NCBI GenBank assembly: GCA_002418625.1
Contig: DIEM01000009.1
Location: 31,257-52,044 of the forward strand
Length of the DNA stretch: 20,788 nucleotides
Reading direction: 5' to 3'
Source of the DNA: Firmicutes bacterium UBA5774
Lineage (GTDB): Bacteria; Bacillota; Clostridia; Peptostreptococcales; Anaerovoracaceae
In this document: positions 7,754 to 15,135 of the stretch, piece after piece
Position numbering within the stretch: position 1 is the first letter of the stretch
Layout: every line of letters starts with the position of its first letter
Made by a program: the position numbers and the translations under genes
Notes under the pieces: generated by a model
Seen by the model: the letters and a program-made list of their open reading frames with translations, nothing else
Told to the model about the DNA's origin: nothing
Database searches by the model: none

Positions 7754-8242
7754 CTAACCGATCCGGGGCTTGCCCGGCCTTTTCTTGCCGGTTATTTTCT
7801 CGACCCTGATTCTGATTACATTCGTTTTTGCCTTGTTGTTGTCGATATATCTGATCGTGTTCTCATCCCTGGGGCAATACTTGAAGGCTATGGCCTCGAA
7901 TGCCTCCTGCCGCCCAGCTTCATCTTCCATCGGCAAAACCTCCGCGAGCCCGAAAGCAACGACACTGGTATAATTGATGCTGACCTCGACCGGCAGCACC
8001 TCGGTATCTCCCGCAACTGTGAAACAGACTTTCGGATTTTTTCTGACGGCATCGATCTTGTGTCCATCCAAAAATCCGTGGATGTAAATGCAGTCATTCG
8101 CAAAGGCATAACTGATCGGAACGCCATACGGATAATCGTCGTCGCCCAATACCGACAGTACGCCGTATTCCTGCTTCTCAAGATATGCCTTGGCTTCATC
8201 CAATGTCAAAGCGCGGTCTGATCTTCTCATCTCCCTGAACAT
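7754..8242 (-). CDS. NimA-like / pyridoxamine 5'-phosphate oxidase-family flavoprotein
   Basis: 162 residues from the ATG at 8242. An ATG two codons earlier is only 3 nt from AGGAGG, while this one is 9 nt away and gives the usual MFREMRR family start. The fold of FMN-binding split barrels is indicated by EKQEYGVLSVLGDDDYPYGVPISY, then IYIHGFLDGHKIDAVRKNPKVCFTV, and a C-terminal half of helices and a final strand. Family knowledge: these proteins bind FMN or related cofactors; some are linked to nitroimidazole resistance, most are of unknown substrate. The C-terminus is basic. It is divergent from the YitT-family gene and 92 bp upstream of the DUF1847 gene. Confidence 0.9.
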   Translation of the reverse strand: MFREMRRSDRALTLDEAKAYLEKQEYGVLSVLGDDDYPYGVPISYAFANDCIYIHGFLDGHKIDAVRKNPKVCFTVAGDTEVLPVEVSINYTSVVAFGLAEVLPMEDEAGRQEAFEAIAFKYCPRDENTIRYIDNNKAKTNVIRIRVEKITGKKRPGKPRIG

Positions 8243-8386
8243 AGTCATGGTCCTCCTTTTTTTCTGTTTGAGTATTCTTGAACTATCGTATCATATTTTT
8301 ACACGAAAAAAAAGCATGCTCGATCGTTGATCACAGGCATTCATGATCATCGTTTCAAACAAATCCTTAATGTTTTCGCGATGTTA

Positions 8387-8395
8387 TGCTATTAT
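8387..8395 (+). promoter_or_regulatory. Extended -10 promoter for the YitT-family gene
   Basis: TGCTATTAT fits an extended -10 and lies 37 nt before the start codon; the -35 region (TTAATG at 17-nt spacing) is weak. The arrangement resembles the extended -10 elements upstream of the 62-residue gene and the tRNA. Confidence 0.45.
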
Positions 8396-8432
8396 TATTG
8401 CAGCAGATACGCAATATAAGGAGTTTCGCATC

Positions 8433-9296
8433 ATGGAAAGAAAATACATCAAGACCCTGCGGAATGGGGTATTCATTCTGCTCGGCAATATAGTCTATGC
8501 GCTGGCGGTAACGATGTTCATCCTCCCGGCCGGCTTGATCACAGGCGGCACCACCGGCCTCGGCCTTTTGTTTTATAACATTGCAGGCATTCCTCTCGCA
8601 GCATTCATCGCCGTTTTCAATATTGTCATGTTTATCATCGGCGCATTGGTCCTTGGGCGAAAGTTTGCTTTCGCCACCCTGGTCAGCACCATCTGCTTTC
8701 CGATCGCCCTTGGCATCTTCCAGAATATCGACGCTTTGCGTCATATGACTGCCGACCCTCTTCTTTCCGCGATCTACGCCGGCGTCATGATCGGCTTCAG
8801 CATTGGGATTGTCATCAAGGCCGGCGCGTCGACCGGCGGAATGGATATCCCGCCGCTTGTGCTCAATAAAAAATTCGGCCTGCCCATTTCAGTCCTGCTC
8901 TATTGCTTCGATTCCTTGATCCTGCTGTCGCAAATGCTGTTCGCCGACAAGGAACAGGTGCTCTACGGCATTCTGCTTGTTTTCATCTATACAGTGGTTC
9001 TCGACAAGGTGCTTCTGCTGGGGCGGTCCAAAACTCAGGTCAAAATCATCACTGAAAAATTCGAGGAAATCAACCGGATGATTATCCGGCAGCTTGACCG
9101 TGGATCTACCTTGATCCATGCCGAAACAGGCTATAACCGCAGCGAAAGCCTCGTCATCCTGACCGTGGTCTCAAACCGCGAGCTTCCAAAGCTGAGCGAG
9201 CTGGTCCTGGAGATCGATCCGAAGGCGTTCATGATCGTCAACCGCGTCAATGAAGTCCATGGACGCGGCTTTACAATGGAAAAATTCTATCAGTAG
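8433..9296 (+). CDS. YitT family membrane protein (DUF161-DUF2179)
   Basis: 287 residues from the ATG at 8433, which has AAGGAG 9 nt upstream. The frame is open 30 codons further back, but that part has no ribosome site and carries the promoter. Five or so hydrophobic segments occupy residues 12-195, with the family-typical ILPAGLITGGTTGLGLL near 30-46 and KAGASTGGMDIPPLVL near 130-145. A soluble C-terminal DUF2179 domain follows (about 215-280), ending in NEVHGRGFT. Length is normal for the family. The transported substrate, if any, is unknown. Its stop codon lies 11 bp from that of the convergent glnA. Confidence 0.92.
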   Translation: MERKYIKTLRNGVFILLGNIVYALAVTMFILPAGLITGGTTGLGLLFYNIAGIPLAAFIAVFNIVMFIIGALVLGRKFAFATLVSTICFPIALGIFQNIDALRHMTADPLLSAIYAGVMIGFSIGIVIKAGASTGGMDIPPLVLNKKFGLPISVLLYCFDSLILLSQMLFADKEQVLYGILLVFIYTVVLDKVLLLGRSKTQVKIITEKFEEINRMIIRQLDRGSTLIHAETGYNRSESLVILTVVSNRELPKLSELVLEIDPKAFMIVNRVNEVHGRGFTMEKFYQ

Positions 9297-9307
9297 ACAT
9301 ACGCTGT

Positions 9308-10735
9308 CTATAAATCATAATAACGGGGGTATTCCACCGGATGCGGAAACGCGTTGTACGTCCTGACCTCTTCCCTTTTTTTCTCCAGCCAGATTTCAAT
9401 AAGCTTTTCTGGAAAGACCCCGCCCTTCAGCAGAAATTCGTGGTCTTCCTCCAGGGCATCCAGAGCCTGGTCCAGCGTGAAAGGCAGCGGTTTGATTTTC
9501 GCCTGTTCCTCAGTTGACAATTTATACAAATTAATGTCATAAGGCCCAAATCCCATCTTTGCGGGGTCCATTTCCTGTTCGATGCCGTCGAGTCCGGCCA
9601 TCAGGATGGCGGAGTAGGCATAATACGGGTTGCAGGTGGCATCCGGATTCCTGAGTTCGAAGCGCTTCTGATCCGGCGCCTTGGCATAGTCCGGGATCCT
9701 GATGACCGCGCTTCTGTTCGCTGTCGCGTAACAGATGCTGACCGGCGCTTCATATCCGGGAACCAGCCTCTTGTATGAATTCGTGCTGGGATTCGTCAGT
9801 GCGCAAAGGGCCCTGGCATGCTTCAGCAGGCCACCGATGAAATGAAGTGCGTTCCTGCTCAGGCCGGAATAGCCTGCGGCATCATAGAATATGGGCTCAC
9901 CATCCTTAAAAAGGTGCATGTGTACATGCATCCCGTTACCAGCCTCCCCATGAAGCGGCTTGGGCATGAACGTCGCGCTTTTGCCGGCCTTCTGGGATAC
10001 GTTCTTAACAATATACTTGACCAGCATGGTCTTGTCGGCCATTTCCCTCATAGGACCGGGCTCCACCTCTATTTCCTGCTGTCCCGGACCGCCCACCTCA
10101 TGATGGTGATACTTGATCTCAACACCGCATTCTTCAAGCATCAGGCACATTTCACTCCTGAGGTTGAAGTAGACATCCATGGGCGGGGTCATATGGTATC
10201 CGCCTTTGACCGGGACCTTGTAGCCCAGATTCTGGCCATCATTGCTGCTGTTCCACTCGGCCTGGTCCGCATCGATCCTGAAGCCCAGCTGGTGGGTATC
10301 ATTTTGGTAGCTTACATGATCAAAAATATAAAATTCAAATTCGGGTCCGGTTTTCATTTCGTCAGCAATCCCGGCAGCACGCATATATTCCTCGGCCCGG
10401 GAGGCTACCGATCTGGGGTATTGGTCAAATGGCTTTGGCGTTTCCCCTGTCACAAAGACATCCCCGATCATCGATAAAGTTGGAACATCGCAAAAGGGCT
10501 CGATGATGGCCGTCGCCATATCCGGAATGAAAACCATATCGCTTTTCTCCACCGGCGCGAAGCCGTAGTTCGAGCCGTCAAAGCCGATGCCTCTGCGCAT
10601 GGTTTCCTCGTTGAAGCGTACTGCAGGTATGGATAAATGCCGCCATCGCCCATAAAGATCGATCATTTTGAAATCGATCATCCTGATCCCGTTTTCCTTG
10701 CAATAATTTCTGAGTTGTTTAATGTCGCTGAACAT
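9308..10735 (-). CDS. glnA: Type I glutamine synthetase
   Basis: 475 residues, normal length for type I. Condenses glutamate and ammonium to glutamine with ATP in the cytoplasm. Active-site elements are all visible: FDGSN with Asp53 (the ammonium-site aspartate), EFEFYIF (132-138), HHHEVGGPGQQEIE (210-223), GNGMHVHMHLF (267-276), NPSTNSYKRLVPGYEAPV with flap Glu329, NRSAVIRIP, and RFELRNPDATCNPY. Tyr404 sits in NLYKL, the position adenylylated in some type I enzymes, but no modifying enzyme is in the window. AGGTGG lies 10 nt before the ATG. It is last in the apparent dctPQM-kdd-glnA operon, 58 bp after kdd without a terminator between, which suggests it captures ammonium released by Kdd. Retention of the catalytic residues makes a true synthetase more likely than a gamma-glutamyl-amine ligase. 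Confidence 0.95.
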   Translation of the reverse strand: MFSDIKQLRNYCKENGIRMIDFKMIDLYGRWRHLSIPAVRFNEETMRRGIGFDGSNYGFAPVEKSDMVFIPDMATAIIEPFCDVPTLSMIGDVFVTGETPKPFDQYPRSVASRAEEYMRAAGIADEMKTGPEFEFYIFDHVSYQNDTHQLGFRIDADQAEWNSSNDGQNLGYKVPVKGGYHMTPPMDVYFNLRSEMCLMLEECGVEIKYHHHEVGGPGQQEIEVEPGPMREMADKTMLVKYIVKNVSQKAGKSATFMPKPLHGEAGNGMHVHMHLFKDGEPIFYDAAGYSGLSRNALHFIGGLLKHARALCALTNPSTNSYKRLVPGYEAPVSICYATANRSAVIRIPDYAKAPDQKRFELRNPDATCNPYYAYSAILMAGLDGIEQEMDPAKMGFGPYDINLYKLSTEEQAKIKPLPFTLDQALDALEEDHEFLLKGGVFPEKLIEIWLEKKREEVRTYNAFPHPVEYPRYYDL

Positions 10736-10793
10736 TCCATTAACACCACCTTTATATAGTATTCACAGCGAAAATATAAAATGCGTTATCGAA

Positions 10794-11834
10794 CTATTTA
10801 CAGTAGCGTTTGGTCAGATAATCACGAAGCTTGGCATTCTCCCTGACGATATTGAAGGTGATGTCCGCGTGTCCCGGATAGTAACCTGCGCCGAGAATCA
10901 TCGTCACATATTTTTTTGCGCCCTCAGCTCCAAGCGACGCCTTCACGAAATCCGTGCTCATCGAAAAGAAATAAATCTTGCCCGTGTCCTTGGTGATCAG
11001 TATGGTCGACAGCTCCGTGTTCATGACATTCACGGTGCTTACTGTGAAATCAGCGAGTCGGCCATCCATCGCCTCCAAATACTTGTTGTATGTTTCCAGA
11101 GGCTTTTGCCCGTTCACCTGAAGGATCACATCAGCGATCCCCAGATCCTTCACGACCCTGCATTGGGCTTCGGAGTATTCCAGGCAAACGACCTTGCCAT
11201 GCGGCGCCACTCTTCGCCTGGCTTCTGCAAGACATAGCAATCCGGCCTTGCCGGCTCCCATCACGGCCACGATATCACCAGGCTTGGCATTCATGGCTAC
11301 CTGCGCGGGCGCTCCCGCGACGTCCATGACCGCCAGACTCAATTCCTCCCCCAGATCATTCGGTATCTTCGTGAAAATGCCGCTCTCGAAGAGCACGGCA
11401 TCCGCCCGGCAGACGACCTGTTCCGTGTCAAGGTCAATATCCGTTATTTCGTATATCTTCAGGGGCGTCAACGACAGGGATACAAGGGTAGCTATCTTGT
11501 CACCCACTTTTATATCGACCTTGCCCTCCATAGCATCCCCGATCCGTTTAACCCTTCCGATCAGCATGCCGCCTGATTTTGTCAGTGGGTCCTGAAATTT
11601 TCCCCGGTCTTCGACAATGGCCATGATCTCTTCTTTGATCTTTTCGATGTCGGTGCCGCACTTTTCCCTGATCGTTTGAAACGCCGTCGCGGTTGGCTGC
11701 AGCGCAATGACGTCGATCAGGATCTCGTTGCTCCAGATATCCGGGGTGTTGTCTATCTTATCGGCAGCCTGCGGCAATAATCCCTCAGGGCATATCACCC
11801 GGTGAGTGCCGAAATATTCTCCGATTCCTTTCAT
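10794..11834 (-). CDS. kdd: L-erythro-3,5-diaminohexanoate dehydrogenase
   Basis: 346 residues. The ATG at 11834 is used because GGAGG lies 8 nt before it; an ATG five codons earlier overlaps that site. Recognised from the family pattern: GTHRV near the N-terminus, NEILIDVIAL (36-45), KSGGMLIG (86-93), ATLVSLSLTPLKI (115-127), LFESGI, DVAGAPAQVA (171-180), the nucleotide-binding GxGxxG at 193-198, NVMNTELST, YFFSMSTDF, and GAEGAKK. Reaction: oxidative deamination of 3,5-diaminohexanoate to 5-amino-3-oxohexanoate with NAD(P)+, releasing ammonium, in lysine fermentation to acetate and butyrate. The usual partners (kamA, kamDE, kce, kal) are absent here. It sits 22 bp after dctM and before glnA. 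Confidence 0.9.
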   Translation of the reverse strand: MKGIGEYFGTHRVICPEGLLPQAADKIDNTPDIWSNEILIDVIALQPTATAFQTIREKCGTDIEKIKEEIMAIVEDRGKFQDPLTKSGGMLIGRVKRIGDAMEGKVDIKVGDKIATLVSLSLTPLKIYEITDIDLDTEQVVCRADAVLFESGIFTKIPNDLGEELSLAVMDVAGAPAQVAMNAKPGDIVAVMGAGKAGLLCLAEARRRVAPHGKVVCLEYSEAQCRVVKDLGIADVILQVNGQKPLETYNKYLEAMDGRLADFTVSTVNVMNTELSTILITKDTGKIYFFSMSTDFVKASLGAEGAKKYVTMILGAGYYPGHADITFNIVRENAKLRDYLTKRYCK

Positions 11835-11856
11835 TGCAGGATCCTCCATTTTTTTG

Positions 11857-13164
11857 TCATCTCCCCAATAATACCAGTGACAATGCCGGTACGTATGTTA
11901 TCAGCATCAGGGCAAGCACTGCGACGATGAAGAATGGGATCAGGTATTTCATCATGCTTTCCATCTTAATCTGCGCAACGGCCGCTCCGACAAAAAGATT
12001 GCAGCCATACGGCGGCGTGCAGAGTCCAATGGCGAGGTTGATCGTCATGATGATGCCGAAATGGATCGGATCAATACCGTAATTGACAACTGCGGGGAGC
12101 AGAATGGGGGCCATGACGATGATCGCCGGGACCGTATCGAGAAAAAGCCCGATGGCAAGAAGGACCAGATTGATGAATAAAAGCATTACAAACTTATTGT
12201 CCGTGGCGGCAAGCAGCATTTCATATATCTGCTTCGGAATATTCTCGTAGGCCATGTACGTAGAAAAAATTGTCGAATAGCCGAGCAGGAAGGATGTTAT
12301 GCCGTTCAGTATGGCTGCGTGTACAAAGGTTTTATAGAGGCCTTTCAGGTCCATCTCTTTATAAATGAATACGCTCACGATGATCGAATACACAACGGAA
12401 ATGCAGGCCGCTTCAGTCGGAGTGAATACGCCCGTATAGATGCCGCCGAGGATAATGACCGGAGAAAGCAGCGCCCAAATGCTGTCCTTGAAGGATATCA
12501 GCACATCCCTTGTCCTCTCGCGCATGAACTGTTTTATGGTGATTTCCTTATCCCTCTCTTCCTTGTCGCCCATGTGCAGTTTTCTGCACATATAGTAATT
12601 CATGGCTATCAGGAATAATCCGACAGTGATGCCCGGTATAATGCCCGCAAGGAACAAATCGGAGATGGATGTGTTCGTCGTCGAACCGTAAAGGACATAT
12701 GCCAGACTAGGCGGGATGATGAGGCCTATAGTGCCCGAAAAGCAGACAAGCGTGGTGGAATAGGCAGTGTCGTAACCCTTTTTTTTCATTTCTGGGATCA
12801 TCATGCTGCCGATGGCAGAGGTCGTCGCCATTCCGGAGCCTGACAGTGCGCCGAAGAACATGCAGGCGACGACGGTTACGACTCCGAGACCGCCCGTTGC
12901 AAAGCCAACGAGTTTGTACGCGAAATTGACGATCCTGGCTGCGATACCTCCTGTAGACATGATCACGCCTGCAAGCAGGAAAAACGGGATCGCCATGACC
13001 GTGAAGGAATTTATACCGCTGTAACAGAATTGCGCAACGGTTATCATATTCATATTGGTGAAAAAGAACATGGCAATCATCGTGGCGCCGCCGATGGCAA
13101 AGCCGACGGGAACACCCAGGAGGAGCATCGCAAACAACGCGACGAACAATACGGAGGTGCCCAT
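11857..13164 (-). CDS. dctM: TRAP transporter large permease, DctM family
   Basis: 435 residues, almost entirely hydrophobic helices (about 12), with family blocks LLLGVPVGFAIG near the start, GALSGSGMATTSAIGSMMIPEM in the first third, IIPPSLAYVLYG, and NLAIGLCTPPYGCNLFVG near the C-terminus. This is the Na+- or H+-coupled channel subunit of a tripartite importer in the cytoplasmic membrane. Its ATG overlaps the dctQ stop by one base (TAATG), with GAAGGAGGGG just upstream, so translation is probably coupled. Substrate cannot be read from this subunit. Confidence 0.95.
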   Translation of the reverse strand: MGTSVLFVALFAMLLLGVPVGFAIGGATMIAMFFFTNMNMITVAQFCYSGINSFTVMAIPFFLLAGVIMSTGGIAARIVNFAYKLVGFATGGLGVVTVVACMFFGALSGSGMATTSAIGSMMIPEMKKKGYDTAYSTTLVCFSGTIGLIIPPSLAYVLYGSTTNTSISDLFLAGIIPGITVGLFLIAMNYYMCRKLHMGDKEERDKEITIKQFMRERTRDVLISFKDSIWALLSPVIILGGIYTGVFTPTEAACISVVYSIIVSVFIYKEMDLKGLYKTFVHAAILNGITSFLLGYSTIFSTYMAYENIPKQIYEMLLAATDNKFVMLLFINLVLLAIGLFLDTVPAIIVMAPILLPAVVNYGIDPIHFGIIMTINLAIGLCTPPYGCNLFVGAAVAQIKMESMMKYLIPFFIVAVLALMLITYVPALSLVLLGR

Positions 13165-13679
13165 TATTCGACCCCTCCTTCCTCATAAGCCTTTGGCGGC
13201 TCTCCTGTCCTGAAGCTGACGGCCGATCTCACGATCGATTCCATCGACCTGATGATCATAAGCCCGCATCCTACGATGACCGAAGCATATCCCCACGCCA
13301 AGCTGATTTTAATGGTCGTGAAATTGGAGCCGGCGAACATTTTGCTCAATTCTATGCCGTAATACATCGTCAGTCCGCAAATGATTATCACTATGATATC
13401 GGAAGCAATATTTGCCGCCTGCGCCCCCTTGTTCGGAAGCTTGTCCACCAGCAGCGAGATCTTGATGTGCTGCCCGACCCGGGCTCCAAGGCTGATGCCG
13501 ATCCAGGTCAGCCACTCGAATACGAAACGCCCGAGCTCCTCCGACCAGGATAGCGAATTGTCAAAAACATATCTCATTATGACCTGCAGAAATATAGCTG
13601 CGACCATGACCGCAAATAAGCCCACCAGGATAATTTCCTCCAGATGATTATAAATAAAGCCCAAACGCTTGATTTTCAT
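13164..13679 (-). CDS. dctQ: TRAP transporter small permease, DctQ family
   Basis: 171 residues with four predicted membrane helices (about 15-35, 50-68, 88-108, 125-145). The family signature is present: FLQVIMRYVF, then SWSEELGRFVFEWLTWIG, and the HIKISLLVDKLP stretch. A G-rich ribosome site (GGGGGG, 5 nt before the ATG) is visible. It partners DctM, whose start overlaps its stop, and DctP encoded upstream. Confidence 0.95.
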   Translation of the reverse strand: MKIKRLGFIYNHLEEIILVGLFAVMVAAIFLQVIMRYVFDNSLSWSEELGRFVFEWLTWIGISLGARVGQHIKISLLVDKLPNKGAQAANIASDIIVIIICGLTMYYGIELSKMFAGSNFTTIKISLAWGYASVIVGCGLMIIRSMESIVRSAVSFRTGEPPKAYEEGGVE

Positions 13680-13748
13680 CGCTGCCCCCCAATCCGATCC
13701 TTTTCCAAATCGTATGTTGTTATTGCCATATTGATGATTGCATTATTA

Positions 13749-13787
13749 ATGCATCCGGGCCGGACACGAGGTCCAACCCAGATGCAT
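13749..13787 (-). promoter_or_regulatory. Long hairpin between dctP and dctQ, no U-tract
   Basis: On the minus strand ATGCATCTGGG pairs with CCCGGATGCAT (11 bp with one wobble). The stem continues through a two-base TT/GG step and GGAC/GTCC to a CTCGT loop. It is the main feature of the 175-bp gap between dctP and dctQ. Lacking a U-tract, it is more likely an mRNA-processing or stabilising element that raises dctP over dctQM levels than a full terminator. Confidence 0.55.
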
Positions 13788-13854
13788 GAAATACTATATA
13801 TCTGACTTGGCATTTTTTAATAGTAACCAGTTTTACCCACATCCCGGAAATATA

Positions 13855-14886
13855 TTATTTGCCTGCGGTTGCCAGGAATCTGTCAAAGACATCCGCTCCA
13901 GTAACATCTCTCTGGTTTTCATAGATATCTGCGCAAAGCGCATAGAAGGCAGCTTTTTCTTCTTCTGTGCATGCATATACCGTTGCGCCATTAGCTACGA
14001 AATCATCAACATACTGCAATTCAAGCTCACGCTCCATTGTTCGCTGTTTTTCACAAGCCTGATGAATGCCGTCCATCCAGATATCATAAATATCATCCGG
14101 AAGAGACTCGAGGAATTCAGTCGACATGACTACCGTATAGGGGGAGCTCTGGTGTTCGGTCAAAGTGATATATGGCGCATGCTCGTAGAATTTGAAATCA
14201 TTGAACACGCCAAGGGAATGGGTGAGGCCATCGACTGCGCCCTGCACGACCGAAGTATACACTTCGCCCCATGCCATCGGAGTCGGGTTCGCGCCAAGCG
14301 CTTTGAAGATGTTGACGTTCATTTCACTGGCTGTGACACGGACCTTGTAGCCGGCCATGTCTGCAGAATTGTGATAAACCTTCTTTGAACTGCAAAGGTT
14401 CATCATCCCGTTGTACATGAAGTCTACGCACGTATAGCCGGTTCCTTCGAGCAGCTCGTTGTAGATTTCCAGGCCTCCATTGTCAAAGCTTCCGGTCACC
14501 CATTGATCATACGAAGTATAAAGAAATGGCAGGTCGACAATGTCGAGCTGCGGGCCGACGATCCCGCCCAGCACTCCGCTAAGTCCGAAGTAGACCTGGT
14601 CGGTTCCAAGTAATAATCCTTTGCATAATTCAGGGTCGTCGCCGAGCTGTCCGTCAGGATAAGCCTCGACTATGACTCTGCCGTCCGTCTGTTCCGTCAT
14701 ATACTCTGCAAGCCATTCGATACAAACGTTCGTTGATCTTGCCGATGTGTCTGTGTGGCCGACTTTGATCACGATAGGTTCTTCCGCCGCTGCTTCTTCT
14801 TCGCCGCCGCCACCGCCGCCGCATCCGACTGCCGTTGCGCCAACAAGCGCGAGAACAAGGGTCAATGCCAAAAGTTTTTTAATCAA
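13855..14886 (-). CDS. dctP: TRAP transporter solute-binding lipoprotein, DctP family
   Basis: 343 residues starting at TTG (14886), with GGAGGGG about 6-8 nt upstream and no in-frame ATG nearby. A lipoprotein signal is clear: basic MIKK, a hydrophobic core and Cys22, followed by a Gly/Glu/Ala linker. The mature protein begins IVIKVGHTDT, typical of DctP. The substrate-contact region KVRVTASEMNVNIFKALGA contains Arg183, the arginine that binds a carboxylate in this family, and PMAWGEVYTSVVQGAVDG (203-220) follows. After it, GLTHS replaces the common GQENP, which may alter specificity. It captures an organic acid or amino-acid-like carboxylate outside the membrane for DctQM. First gene of the apparent dctPQM-kdd-glnA operon. 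Confidence 0.95.
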   Translation of the reverse strand: MIKKLLALTLVLALVGATAVGCGGGGGGEEEAAAEEPIVIKVGHTDTSARSTNVCIEWLAEYMTEQTDGRVIVEAYPDGQLGDDPELCKGLLLGTDQVYFGLSGVLGGIVGPQLDIVDLPFLYTSYDQWVTGSFDNGGLEIYNELLEGTGYTCVDFMYNGMMNLCSSKKVYHNSADMAGYKVRVTASEMNVNIFKALGANPTPMAWGEVYTSVVQGAVDGLTHSLGVFNDFKFYEHAPYITLTEHQSSPYTVVMSTEFLESLPDDIYDIWMDGIHQACEKQRTMERELELQYVDDFVANGATVYACTEEEKAAFYALCADIYENQRDVTGADVFDRFLATAGK

Positions 14887-14967
14887 TTTCTTCCCCTCCA
14901 GTATAAGTTTAAATCATGTGAGTAAACCGGAAAACTGTTATGGGTCGTATTTGTGATTAAAACCTGA

Positions 14968-14998
14968 ACTATAACCTCTCATGCTATGCAACAGTCAA
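14968..14998 (-). promoter_or_regulatory. Candidate promoter of the dctPQM-kdd-glnA operon
   Basis: On the minus strand TTGACT (14993-14998) and TATAGT (14968-14973) are separated by 19 nt, about 80 nt before the dctP start. The spacing is slightly long. A perfect palindrome abuts the -35 box. Confidence 0.4.
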
Positions 14999-15012
14999 GA
15001 ACTGTGCAGTTC
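14999..15012. promoter_or_regulatory. Candidate operator: GAACTG-TG-CAGTTC palindrome
   Basis: Perfect 6-bp arms with a 2-nt centre, directly next to the -35 box of the dctP promoter. The position and symmetry suit a dimeric regulator. No regulator gene is adjacent, and I do not recognise the family from the motif. Confidence 0.4.
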
Positions 15013-15135
15013 CCACCCCCTTCAGGAAGTCGATCGATTGTTCTGTCATAAATTTACCATACTGCCCGGCCATATGCAAATATTATATGTCGGCAAAGGC
15101 TTCCGTGCCTTCGATATCCGGATGCCGGCATTATC

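Noticed and set aside
9294..9310. TAGACA-TACGC-TGTCTA inverted repeat between yitT and glnA as a terminator
   Set aside because: It is only 6 bp, includes both stop codons and lacks a T run; too weak to call.
14887..15135. Lysine riboswitch upstream of dctP, suggested by the kdd context
   Set aside because: I could not find the conserved lysine-riboswitch core or an associated terminator in this 249-bp gap; only a promoter-like pair and a palindrome are visible.
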